Assembly: GCA_029821215.1 (NCBI GenBank)
Contig: JALGTV010000143.1
Location: 3,048 to 12,809, forward strand
DNA: 9,762 bases
DNA from: Candidatus Zipacnadia bacterium
GTDB lineage: Bacteria; Armatimonadota; Zipacnadia; Zipacnadales; Zipacnadaceae
Reading direction: 5' to 3'
Shown: piece by piece, positions 1 through 6,664 of the stretch
How the letters are laid out: each line of letters opens with the position of its first letter
How positions within the stretch are numbered: the first letter of the stretch is position 1
Made by a program: the position numbers and the translations under genes
The notes under the pieces: generated by a model
What the model was told of the DNA's origin: nothing
The model's database searches: none
What the model saw: the letters and a program-made list of their open reading frames with translations, nothing else

Positions 1-302
1 ATCAGCCCGGGCACCGCATTGCAGTGGTCGGCATGGGAATGAGTAATTATTATGGCCCGCAGACGGCGGATACCCCGCCGAGCCAGAAACGGCACTATCA
101 CCTGGTCAGCCAGCGCTTGACCACCATTACCTGCGTAATTACTGCTGCCGGCGTCAATCATCACGGCCTGTCCGTTGGGGGCTTCAATAATTGCACACTG
201 TCCTTCGCCCACCGCCAGGAAAGTAACCCGTAGTGGCGCTGCAGTGCCTGTGAGTGCGGCTGCGACCACTGCCGCCGCGAGGGCGACGGCTCCCCCTACC
301 AA
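1..302 (-). CDS. comEC: ComEC metallo-beta-lactamase-type domain, partial (cut by left edge), in a shifted frame
   Basis: This is the start of the metallo-hydrolase domain that follows the channel domain in ComEC/Rec2 DNA-uptake proteins. Read from the right, it shows a basic stretch and a hydrophobic helix (ILVGGAVALAAAVVAAALTG), then RVTFLAVGEGQCAII and VMIDAGSS, which match the usual RVTFLDVGQGDA and LIDGG strands. The zinc-type motif THSHADH follows, encoded at about 24-44. The frame is open from 338 down to the window edge and has a stop at 339-341. It is +1 relative to the upstream comEC reading frame. There is no ATG or GTG near its beginning; TTG at 302-300 is the first usable start and lacks a good Shine-Dalgarno. 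Coding-like residues (RQLNKRW) precede that TTG, which suggests the region was once read through from the upstream gene. It may be a coupled second gene or the displaced 3' half of a frameshifted comEC. The domain call is confident; the start is not. Confidence 0.75.
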   Translation of the reverse strand, partial: MVGGAVALAAAVVAAALTGTAAPLRVTFLAVGEGQCAIIEAPNGQAVMIDAGSSNYAGNGGQALADQVIVPFLARRGIRRLRAIIITHSHADHCNAVPGL

Positions 303-315
303 TATCCATCGCTTG

Positions 316-1917
316 TTAAGCTGGCGGGTGCACCGCCATTAGGAGAAGGCTTCCCAGGCCCAAGTACCACAGGACTACTACTGGCCAGGAAAAGTATACA
401 TTGTCAATATAGGCCCCCGGGAGCTGGGCGAAGAAAGCATTAGACGCCAACATCACCTTCATCAAGCTGCCCGCCAACCAGCATAACAGTCGGGTAACAG
501 GCAGAAGTGTTGATCCAGTTATTAGCGCTACCATCCCCAGAGGCACCACCAGCATAGAGATAGGCACGGCAATGAGGTTAGCCAGGGAGCCCAGGCCGCC
601 GAAACTGTAGAAATTGCCGGCCAGAATGGGCGTGACCATTACCCAGACTCCCAGCGTAGCCAATCCTACTATCCCTACCAGATGGGGACGGTGGGTGACA
701 CCGAACACGTCGCGGTGGCTACGGGGAGCAAAGATTGCTACGCCAAGGGTCGCGGCAAAAGTCAACTGAGCACCTATGTCTAACACGACGTTAGTGTCGG
801 CAATTACCAACAGCAGGGCAGCCAGACCAATGGCATTGGGCAGGTCATAACGTCGCCCAGTGACCAACGCGTAGATGAGAATGACCGCCATTACCAGCGA
901 GCGGCTCACAGAAGGTCCCAGACCCGCCAGTAGGACGAATCCCACCAATGGAGGGCCAATAATAAGGACGTGCCAGGGACGCAGCGCCCAGTGCCGCCGA
1001 GCTGTCACCAATAGTATCAGGGCAAAGACAATAAAAGTGACTTGGGCGCCTGAAACAACCAGCAAGTGAATCGTACCGGTGCGCCGAAACAACTCTTTGG
1101 TATCTTCGGAGATGGCTCCGCTGGCCTGCATCCCGTAGACCATGCCGGCCATCAAGTCAGCATAGCCCTCGGATTCGGCTCCGGGCATAGCGCGGCGGAA
1201 GTTTTGCAGTGCTCGCTGGCGGGCCAACTGTATGACATGGGCTAACTTGAACCGAGGCGAGGCAGAATAAGGCAGCCGATACAGCCGAACCACCCGGGCA
1301 GAAGTAGTGATGCCCTGTCGCCTCAGGTAACGGCGCAGGTCAAATTGCCCCAGATTCATAGCTGTGGGCGGCAGTCTCAGATTCTCAATATCCACCCCCA
1401 CGGTCTCGCCGGCGGCTACCGGCTGTTGAGGGTCAGACTGCGACAGTGAAACGCAACCGGTGGCCGGCCACGTTCCCTGCTCTGTCTGTACGGTCGTCAC
1501 TTCCACTACCAGTCGGCGCCAGTGAGGGCTCTGTTGGCGAACCTGGACTATGTGACCTGTGATATGGGCTTGCGCTGCGGGGGCGAAGCGCGAAATATCA
1601 TTGGCGGGGAGCACGAATTCTGCCGCATGCAGGGTGATGCCGGCCAGGAAGAAAGCTACTGCTAACCACAGATGGGCGTAGCCTGACCGTTTCCGACTGA
1701 CCCAAAACCCCATCACAGCAGCCCCCAGGGCTATCAACAAGGGTAGGGAGAAGGAAATGGCCGCTTCCTCAGCCACCACTACTCCCCCGATGAGAGCGGC
1801 CGTCAGGTAGACCAGGGGTCGGTAGCCAATCTCTCGCCACGGGTTACCTGGCCCTCGTTCAGGTGTTACCAATTGGTTAGCTCGTGAGGATTCAGTGTCA
1901 CCAGCGAGACCGTCCAA
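316..1917 (-). CDS. comEC: ComEC/Rec2-type competence membrane protein, N-terminal and channel domains
   Basis: Polytopic inner-membrane protein of the ComEC/Rec2 family, which forms the channel for single-stranded DNA entry during natural transformation. Of 533 residues, about 30-75 carry hydrophobic helices and about 95-200 resemble the DUF4131/OB-type domain. From about 240 to the end is the multi-helix competence domain, with the landmark HLLVVSGAQVTFI (family form HLLAISGLHV) near residue 285 and the motif GLGPSVSRSLVMAV. The start is TTG at 1917-1915, preceded by AGGAG at 1924-1928 on this strand with a 6-nt gap. The family's full protein is usually about 700-800 residues with a C-terminal metallo-hydrolase domain; here the frame stops at 316-318 just after the last helices, and that domain continues in another frame. 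Whether this is a natural split, a mutation or an assembly error cannot be decided here. It is divergent from the ABC exporter gene. Confidence 0.9.
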   Translation of the reverse strand: MDGLAGDTESSRANQLVTPERGPGNPWREIGYRPLVYLTAALIGGVVVAEEAAISFSLPLLIALGAAVMGFWVSRKRSGYAHLWLAVAFFLAGITLHAAEFVLPANDISRFAPAAQAHITGHIVQVRQQSPHWRRLVVEVTTVQTEQGTWPATGCVSLSQSDPQQPVAAGETVGVDIENLRLPPTAMNLGQFDLRRYLRRQGITTSARVVRLYRLPYSASPRFKLAHVIQLARQRALQNFRRAMPGAESEGYADLMAGMVYGMQASGAISEDTKELFRRTGTIHLLVVSGAQVTFIVFALILLVTARRHWALRPWHVLIIGPPLVGFVLLAGLGPSVSRSLVMAVILIYALVTGRRYDLPNAIGLAALLLVIADTNVVLDIGAQLTFAATLGVAIFAPRSHRDVFGVTHRPHLVGIVGLATLGVWVMVTPILAGNFYSFGGLGSLANLIAVPISMLVVPLGMVALITGSTLLPVTRLLCWLAGSLMKVMLASNAFFAQLPGAYIDNVYFSWPVVVLWYLGLGSLLLMAVHPPA

Positions 1918-1923
1918 AGGCAG

Positions 1924-1928
1924 CTCCT
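1924..1928 (-). promoter_or_regulatory. Ribosome binding site of comEC
   Basis: AGGAG on the minus strand lies 6 nt before TTG at 1917-1915. It supports the non-ATG start, since no other good start/Shine-Dalgarno pair is close. Confidence 0.7.
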
Positions 1929-1933
1929 ACAGT

Positions 1934-1958
1934 ATTCAGCGTTCGGCATTCAGCGTTC
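1934..1958. repeat. 11-bp direct repeat ATTCAGCGTTC, two copies
   Basis: ATTCAGCGTTC occurs at 1934-1944 and again at 1948-1958, separated by only 3 nt. It sits at the comEC-proximal end of the divergent intergenic region and next to the palindromes at 1986-2074. It may be an edge of a small non-coding repeat element; no function is visible. Confidence 0.6.
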
Positions 1959-1985
1959 AGGAAGGGCGATAACGCCAGGCGCGTA

Positions 1986-2046
1986 GGCGAGGTTCTCCGG
2001 TTCGGCAGGCTCACCGCCCTGAGCAAAGCCGAAGGGCAACCTCGCC
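1986..2046. repeat. 61-bp nested imperfect palindrome (REP/MITE-like)
   Basis: The outer arms GGCGAGGTT (1986-1994) and AACCTCGCC (2038-2046) are perfectly complementary. Inside them TTCGGC (2001-2006) pairs with GCCGAA (2028-2033), and GCTCA (2009-2013) pairs with TGAGC (2020-2024) around a CCGCCC loop. The element would fold as a long interrupted hairpin or cruciform on either strand. It lies between two divergent genes and has no U-tract, so a terminator role is unlikely. The inner TTCGGCAGGCTCA/TGAGC/GCCGAA module resembles intergenic palindromes I recall as dispersed in many bacterial genomes; copy number must be checked elsewhere in this genome. Confidence 0.7.
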
Positions 2047-2057
2047 ATCCGGGCCGT

Positions 2058-2074
2058 GCAGGTTAAGAACCTGC
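2058..2074. repeat. Perfect 7-bp inverted repeat with 3-nt spacer
   Basis: GCAGGTT (2058-2064), AAG, AACCTGC (2068-2074) form a perfect small palindrome 12 nt after the larger palindromic element. It could be a further module of the same repeat or an operator for the divergent genes; the sequence alone does not decide. Confidence 0.5.
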
Positions 2075-2169
2075 GTTGATAATAGTTGACTCGCCCAGAT
2101 TAGTTTTCGCCCCCTAAAGCCCAACTCCTTTGCGGTTGTGAGAAGAGAATAGATGTGAATTGCGAAGTG

Positions 2170-2178
2170 TGATATAAT
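2170..2178 (+). promoter_or_regulatory. Extended -10 promoter for the ABC exporter gene
   Basis: TGATATAAT at 2170-2178 is a perfect extended -10 (TG-n-TATAAT). No convincing -35 lies 16-18 nt upstream, as is common for extended -10 promoters. Transcription would begin near 2184-2186. The -10 box overlaps the ATG at 2177, which therefore cannot be the translation start from this promoter; the in-frame ATG at 2195 is favoured, with a leader of about 10 nt. Confidence 0.5.
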
Positions 2179-2194
2179 GCAGACGGGTGTAACT

Positions 2195-4069
2195 ATGCGA
2201 GGACATGGACATAGATTCAGACCCTTTGACACCGGAGCTGAAGCTAAGGATGACGAGAAGGTCAAGCCGCTGCGGATAACCGATCGGCGGATGCTGGCCT
2301 GGTTCGTGGAGTATCTGAAGCCGCATTGGGTCAAGGTATTGGTGGGCACGCTGGCAACGGTGCTTAGCAGTGCCGCCCATCTGGCTCCCCCGTATATCAC
2401 CGGTAAGCTAATAGTAGACAATGTCATCCGCGATCAGCACTACAATTTGCTGGCGAAGTATATATTGCTGCTCATTGGTGCCTATTTCGTGAGCCAGCTA
2501 CTGGCCGCCGTGCGCATGAATATAATGCACGTGCTCGGCCAGCGGTTTGTCTACGAGTTGCGCCTGAACCTATATGAGCATCTGCAAAGGCTATCGCTGA
2601 GCTACTTTGAGAGCCGGCCGACCGGCGACATTATGTCCCGGCTGTCCAATGACGTCAATGCGGTGGAAGACATGGTGGTGCACGGTACTGATCAGGTTAT
2701 TTCCAGCATTCTGATGGTCGCCGGCACTATAACCATATTGTTCGTGCTCATAAAGTGGCAGTTGATTCTGGCGGGCCTATGGCCGCTGCCGATATTCGTG
2801 GGTGCCCTGCTTATTTTTGCCCGCTATATTCGTCCTATCTACCGCAAGATCCGCGAAGACCTCGGTGACATTAACACTGAACTCCAGGAAAATATTGCCG
2901 GAATGCAGGTGGTAAAAGCCTTTGCCCGGGAGGACTACGAACTGGAGAGTTTTCGCAAGTGGAGCCACGAATATTATAAAGCTAATGTCCGGCGTATTTG
3001 GCTGTGGACCACCTTTTTCCCCTTTATCGGTTTTCTAACTTCAATGAGCAGCGTCGGGGTGTTATGGTATGGCGCCGGGCCTTCACTGGCGGGTAATTCG
3101 GTGGCCAGTGCGGGCGAGATTGTAATGTTCCTGGGCTATCTGATGCAATTCTATGGACCGGTGGGCATGCTAATTCGCGTCTACGATATTTTCAATCGAG
3201 CGCTGGCAGCGTTAGCCCGCATTTTTCAGATATTTGATGAAGAGCCGGACATTCAAGATGCTCCCGACGCTATAGAATTGACCGACATTGACGGTGAGGT
3301 AATGATTGATAATGTCACCTTCAAATACAAGACCGGCGAGACCGTGCTGAAAGGCGTTACGGTGTATGCGCGTCCTGGCGAGACCGTGGCCCTGGTAGGA
3401 CGTAGCGGGGCCGGCAAAACCAGTCTGGTCAACCTCATCCCGCGCTTCTACGATCCGCTGGAAGGCTCTGTGACCGTAGATGGCCACGATGTGCGCCAGG
3501 TCACGAAGGCATCCTTGCGCAGCCATATCGCCCTGGTACTCCAGGAAACTTTCCTGTTTAACGGTACGGTCAACGATAACATTGTTTACGGGCGGCTGGG
3601 GGCGTCCCAGGAGGAGATTATCCAAGCCGCCAAGGCTGCTTATGCTCATGACTTCATTATGGGCTTGCCGGAGCAGTATGACACCCAGATAGGCGAGCGC
3701 GGGGTCAAGCTGTCCGGGGGCCAGAAGCAGCGCATCGCCATCGCCCGCGCCATCCTGGCCGACCCTCGGATTCTTATTCTCGACGAGGCCACTTCCCTGG
3801 TTGATACCGAGGCCGAGCAGCAGATTCAAAAGGCGATAGAGAATCTAATGGCGGGCCGGACGGTCTTCGTCATTGCTCACCGGCTGTCTACGATTCGCAA
3901 TGCCGACAAGATAGTGGTGATAGAGGATGGCGAGATAGTGGAGGAGGCTGACCACGAGGCCCTGATGGAGCGAGGCGGCTTGTACGCGGAGATGTACCAG
4001 CGCCAATTCCGCCTGGAAGACATCTGGGGTGCGGGCCAGGATATTCTCGGCTCTAACTCCCGTCCCTGA
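2195..4069 (+). CDS. ABC exporter half-transporter (MsbA/BmrA-like), membrane plus ATPase domains
   Basis: Complete type IV ABC exporter subunit that couples ATP hydrolysis to export of a lipid, drug or peptide; the substrate cannot be read from sequence. Counting from ATG 2195 (624 aa), residues about 30-325 form the six-helix membrane domain, including RLSLSYFESRPTGDIMSRLSNDV, an early cytoplasmic-loop signature. The ATPase domain (about 360-600) has Walker A GRSGAGKTS (402-410), Q-loop Gln450, signature LSGGQKQR (506-513), Walker B ILILDEAT with Asp530 and catalytic Glu531, and H-loop His562 in AHRLST. All key residues are present, so it should be active as a homodimer or with a partner; no partner gene is adjacent. 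An upstream in-frame ATG at 2177 overlaps the -10 box, so 2195 is preferred. The N-terminus MRGHGHRF is His/Arg-rich. It is transcribed alone and converges with the HEAT gene. Confidence 0.93.
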   Translation: MRGHGHRFRPFDTGAEAKDDEKVKPLRITDRRMLAWFVEYLKPHWVKVLVGTLATVLSSAAHLAPPYITGKLIVDNVIRDQHYNLLAKYILLLIGAYFVSQLLAAVRMNIMHVLGQRFVYELRLNLYEHLQRLSLSYFESRPTGDIMSRLSNDVNAVEDMVVHGTDQVISSILMVAGTITILFVLIKWQLILAGLWPLPIFVGALLIFARYIRPIYRKIREDLGDINTELQENIAGMQVVKAFAREDYELESFRKWSHEYYKANVRRIWLWTTFFPFIGFLTSMSSVGVLWYGAGPSLAGNSVASAGEIVMFLGYLMQFYGPVGMLIRVYDIFNRALAALARIFQIFDEEPDIQDAPDAIELTDIDGEVMIDNVTFKYKTGETVLKGVTVYARPGETVALVGRSGAGKTSLVNLIPRFYDPLEGSVTVDGHDVRQVTKASLRSHIALVLQETFLFNGTVNDNIVYGRLGASQEEIIQAAKAAYAHDFIMGLPEQYDTQIGERGVKLSGGQKQRIAIARAILADPRILILDEATSLVDTEAEQQIQKAIENLMAGRTVFVIAHRLSTIRNADKIVVIEDGEIVEEADHEALMERGGLYAEMYQRQFRLEDIWGAGQDILGSNSRP

Positions 4070-4148
4070 CGTTCTCGTCTACGTCTAGCATCGCCATACT
4101 GGTGAGCTGTGACCTAACTAGTGCCTATTCAATAAGCTCTTCGCGGTC

Positions 4149-5447
4149 CTAGTTCTCTACGTCTGGGGCGGGCTCTGTGGTTTGATCGTTTTTGTCGCGG
4201 GTTAGTTCCTGCCCGGATGAGGAGGCCTGCCCACTGGTAAGTTTCTCCAGAGCAGTGGCCGCGGCCTGTTGCACCAGGTCCTTGGGGTCATTTAGAGCCG
4301 CCCGGAGGGCCTCAACTGCATGCTTTTTCTGACCTATTTGCCCCAGACTGTTCGCGGCGTGCAGCCGTACGCTCCACTCCGGGTCTTGCAGAGCTTTCAC
4401 CAACGGCACGACGGCCGTTCGGCTGGCCACGGCACCTAATGATTTTGCTGCGGCCATCCGGGTGACCCAGCTTTCGTCCTTCAGCAGCTTAGCCAGGGGT
4501 TGCACACAATGATAGGTACCGATGTACCCCAACGCCTCGGCAACCGCCGTGCGCACCGAACGACTGGGGACATCTATAAGATCAGCAAGATACTTGACTG
4601 TCGCTGGCTTAGCCAATTTTCCCAGAGCGATAGCAGCATAGCGAACCACGCGGTCATTAGGATCGTTTAAGGCTTTGATTAAAGCTCTGTAGGCCCGGTC
4701 ATCGCCAATATTGCCCAGAATCCCCATCACGTAACGACGGACATAGTGATTATTAGAGTTTAAGCACTCAAGCAAGTTAGGAACGGCACGTGAGCCAATC
4801 TTAGCCAGTGAATTTGCTGCCGCCTGCCGGACGTTATCATTGGGCGACCCCAAGGCCGCTATGAGGGGTTCAATAGCTATCGTTCCCTTTATCTTACCCA
4901 GGGCCTCTGCCGCTGCTCTCGGCAGGTCGGCATCCTCTGATTCCAGTAGGTCAATCAGGGGTTGGATTGCCTGTTTAGATCGCAGTTGCCCTAAGGCGGT
5001 GATGGCCGCCCCCCGAACCTCTAGGTTAGAATCCTTCAGCCGTTTAAGCAATTGTTGAGCTACCGAACTATCCCCAATATTGCCCAGCGCTTGTACTGCC
5101 CACCGCCGGGCTGTCTTATCCTCGTCGGCCAGCACATCAAGCAGTGAGGCGATCGCCGGCTCCCCAATATTGGCCAGGGCCCCACCCGCGGCCCGGCGTA
5201 CGTTCTTGCTGCTGTCGCTAATGCTGTCTATCAGTGGTTCGATGGCTCGCTCATCGCCGATTTGGCCAAGAGCTTTAGCCGCAGCCATACGCACTCTGTA
5301 GCTCCCATCAGAAAGGGCATCAATAAGCTGGGGAACAGCCGACTCGCCCAGCTCTACCAACTCCTCGATGATTTCTGCCCGTGAGGTCCCCTCGGGAGAA
5401 CTTAGCTTCTCGATCAACTGCGCGGCTTTACGCTCAGAGGTAGACAC
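4149..5447 (-). CDS. HEAT-repeat (PBS-lyase-type) scaffold protein
   Basis: Protein of about 432 residues built almost wholly of tandem 31-residue HEAT/PBS-lyase-like helical repeats, from about residue 36 to 400. I count 12, each close to the pattern A-x-x-x-L-I-x-x-L-x-D-x-x-x-x-V-R-x-A-A-A-x-A-L-G-x-I-G-D. Such arrays form curved alpha-solenoids that bind proteins; partners cannot be inferred. There is no signal peptide or membrane helix, so it is probably cytoplasmic. The C-terminal 30 or so residues are polar, acidic and probably disordered (ending EPAPDVEN). The longest frame begins at TTG 5453, only 2 nt from the AGGAG at 5456-5460; GTG at 5447 lies 8 nt from it and is the better start. 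The gene follows the unknown membrane protein on the same strand but 324 nt away, so it probably has its own promoter. No catalytic residues are evident, and a phycobilin-lyase role is not implied. Confidence 0.9.
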   Translation of the reverse strand: MSTSERKAAQLIEKLSSPEGTSRAEIIEELVELGESAVPQLIDALSDGSYRVRMAAAKALGQIGDERAIEPLIDSISDSSKNVRRAAGGALANIGEPAIASLLDVLADEDKTARRWAVQALGNIGDSSVAQQLLKRLKDSNLEVRGAAITALGQLRSKQAIQPLIDLLESEDADLPRAAAEALGKIKGTIAIEPLIAALGSPNDNVRQAAANSLAKIGSRAVPNLLECLNSNNHYVRRYVMGILGNIGDDRAYRALIKALNDPNDRVVRYAAIALGKLAKPATVKYLADLIDVPSRSVRTAVAEALGYIGTYHCVQPLAKLLKDESWVTRMAAAKSLGAVASRTAVVPLVKALQDPEWSVRLHAANSLGQIGQKKHAVEALRAALNDPKDLVQQAAATALEKLTSGQASSSGQELTRDKNDQTTEPAPDVEN

Positions 5448-5455
5448 TGACAAAA

Positions 5456-5460
5456 CTCCT
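5456..5460 (-). promoter_or_regulatory. Ribosome binding site of the HEAT-repeat gene
   Basis: AGGAG on the minus strand is 8 nt from GTG 5447 and 2 nt from TTG 5453. Spacing decides for GTG. Confidence 0.6.
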
Positions 5461-5540
5461 AATGCATATCACCGACCACCGCCCGCGCATACTATAGTGC
5501 GGTAGTCTCGCCGAAAGAATAGGTAGGTTAATACTGGGAA

Positions 5541-5684
5541 GTATGCCCATAAGCGGGGCAAGTGCGTCGCGACGCTGATAGTGACCCCAACATAGGTTTG
5601 CCGACCTCACACGTCCCCCCCCCCAGCTATGCCTGTTGCGGTCGGCTCTGGCCAATACATCCCAAGAGCCGGTATGCCCATAAG
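5541..5684. repeat. 13-bp direct repeat GTATGCCCATAAG, two copies
   Basis: Identical copies lie at 5541-5553 and 5672-5684, 131 bp apart start to start, in non-coding sequence. In the minus-strand reading they are CTTATGGGCATAC. The stretch between them contains the G10 tract, the 12-bp palindrome and the hairpin. There is no coding explanation for the identity. Confidence 0.6.
5643..5671. other. Hairpin with perfect 7-bp stem upstream of the HEAT gene
   Basis: CGGCTCT (5643-5649) and AGAGCCG (5665-5671) are complementary around a 15-nt loop. There is no U-tract on either side, so it is not an obvious intrinsic terminator. Confidence 0.4.
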
Positions 5685-5771
5685 GTCCGCCAATAGCTAC
5701 TCTGCAGGCCGATAGCTTTCTCACATTGGTGCTCGTGATGAGGAAGGGCGTCAGTCCCTCTCTGTACCCGC

Positions 5772-6443
5772 CTATCTGCTGGGTTGCGGCAGCGGAGGCG
5801 GACCAGGTTGTGGAGTGGGCGATGGGCCGGCCTCGGCTGGTGCTTCTGGTTTAGCTTCTTTGGCTTCCTCGGTTTCCTTCGCTTCGCCTTCTTCAATCTC
5901 CGGTTCTGGCTTCGGGCGGGGAGTCACACCTAAATCGCGTTGTATGCGGCGGAGCTTCTCGCTCAAAAGTTCCATTAATTCAGCATGTTTAGCTGTAGCT
6001 TCTTCGGCTGCGTCAGCCGCGACTTTGCTGTTAAGTTGAATAATTCGTGCCGTCTCAGTATCGCCATTGGCCATCGCGGTCTGGCTCACCTGCTGGATTC
6101 GTTCGCTGGCATCAGCCAAACCTTTAATAGCCGCACCGGTGTCACCCTGCTCGGTAGCTTCAATTGCTGCGTCCAGATCGCGCCCAATCTGGCGAAGTTG
6201 CGCCTTGTATCTCTGTTGGCGCATTTGCTGGGCCTCGGCTTGTCGTTTTCGCGTCTGCTCAGCCGCCCAGAACAAGTACCACACCACCAAGGCGGCAACA
6301 ACTATGACCACTACCATAGTCACTATACTGAAGCCTCGCCGCCTCCCGCCAGCTTCAGGCTCCCCTAACTCAATGTCAATCTCTTCGGGTTGACCGGCTT
6401 CGGGTTCCTGACCAGCGCCCTCATCGCGTTCATCTTCAGCCAT
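5772..6443 (-). CDS. Unrecognised single-pass membrane protein with coiled-coil-like and Pro-rich segments
   Basis: I do not recognise this 223-residue protein. Residues 1-33 are acidic and Gly/Pro/Glu-rich. RRR (34-36) precedes one strongly hydrophobic helix (about 38-61), which by the positive-inside rule suggests a cytoplasmic N-terminus and an outward C-terminal part. Residues about 62-165 are rich in Ala, Gln, Arg and Glu, with heptad-like spacing that suggests coiled-coil helices. The last 55 or so residues are Glu/Pro-rich and end in a proline-rich tail (PSPTPQPGPPPLPQPSR) that may sit in the cell wall or bind partners. The longest frame starts at GTG 6455, but ATG 6443 lies 5 nt behind a GGGGA sequence, so I choose ATG. 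The gene has its own near-consensus promoter and is divergent from the tRNA nucleotidyltransferase operon. A structural or signalling role is possible; no enzyme motif is visible. Confidence 0.75.
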   Translation of the reverse strand: MAEDERDEGAGQEPEAGQPEEIDIELGEPEAGGRRRGFSIVTMVVVIVVAALVVWYLFWAAEQTRKRQAEAQQMRQQRYKAQLRQIGRDLDAAIEATEQGDTGAAIKGLADASERIQQVSQTAMANGDTETARIIQLNSKVAADAAEEATAKHAELMELLSEKLRRIQRDLGVTPRPKPEPEIEEGEAKETEEAKEAKPEAPAEAGPSPTPQPGPPPLPQPSR

Positions 6444-6512
6444 TGATATCCCCACTTTCTGCCTACTGGTGCTCGTATATCATTCAGTAGCTTGGAAGCG
6501 ATTAGATGACTA

Positions 6513-6541
6513 AGTATACAGCCCAACACTGCTACTGTCAA
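6513..6541 (-). promoter_or_regulatory. Near-consensus sigma-70/sigma-A promoter for the membrane-protein gene
   Basis: On the minus strand, -35 TTGACA (6536-6541) and -10 TATACT (6513-6518) are separated by exactly 17 nt. The predicted transcription start near 6506 leaves a leader of about 63 nt before ATG 6443. This is the best promoter in the window and implies constitutive housekeeping-factor expression. Confidence 0.8.
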
Positions 6542-6599
6542 GGAAAAGGAACAATAGTAGGGGAAGGCCAAACTGCTTGACACCGCGAAATATCTATTC

Positions 6600-6627
6600 C
6601 TGACAGACAGCAGCACCTTTGTTTACT
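6600..6627 (+). promoter_or_regulatory. Possible promoter of the tRNA nucleotidyltransferase operon
   Basis: CTGACA (6600-6605), a 16-nt spacer and TTTACT (6622-6627) form a weak sigma-70-like pair. The predicted start near 6634 leaves about 31 nt before ATG 6665. The match is partial, and it is offered because a promoter is expected in this divergent gap. Confidence 0.3.
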
Positions 6628-6664
6628 GAGCCTAAATATGCCCAATCTGAGTTGAAAAACGCTC

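Larger units (their letters stand above)
5448..5771 (-). other. Gene-free leader region before the HEAT gene, with several sequence structures
   Basis: No ORF here has a recognisable product. On the minus strand, a -10-like TATAGT lies at 5491-5496 (within the 8-bp palindrome ACTATAGT) without a good -35. The stretch also holds the perfect 12-bp palindrome GCGTCGCGACGC (5564-5575) and a run of ten C (ten G on the coding strand, 5615-5624). A hairpin with 7-bp arms CGGCTCT/AGAGCCG spans 5643-5671 with a 15-nt loop. GTATGCCCATAAG occurs twice (5541-5553 and 5672-5684), the second copy directly touching the hairpin. It could be a structured 5' leader, a degraded gene or a regulatory region. I see no tRNA and no riboswitch I recognise. 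Confidence 0.5.

Noticed and set aside
24..233. A 69-codon plus-strand frame at the left edge
   Set aside because: It is antisense to the ComEC metallo-hydrolase coding sequence and has no recognisable protein features.
1986..2074. CRISPR-like array
   Set aside because: The repeats are single palindromic modules of differing sequence with no regular repeat-spacer pattern.
3212..3829. A 205-codon minus-strand frame
   Set aside because: It lies fully antisense to the ABC ATPase domain, whose motifs are all intact on the plus strand.
4070..4148. Possible terminator between the convergent ABC and HEAT genes
   Set aside because: I looked for a GC-rich hairpin with a U-tract on either strand and found only short, weak complementarities.
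5434..5896. Two minus-strand frames (96 and 89 codons) in and around the gene-free stretch
   Set aside because: One runs into the HEAT gene start and the other overlaps the membrane-protein gene in a different frame. Neither has a convincing ribosome site or protein-like composition.
6577..6582. TTGACA on the plus strand as the operon's -35 box
   Set aside because: The hexamer 16-18 nt downstream is CTGACA-like, not a -10, so it does not make a promoter.
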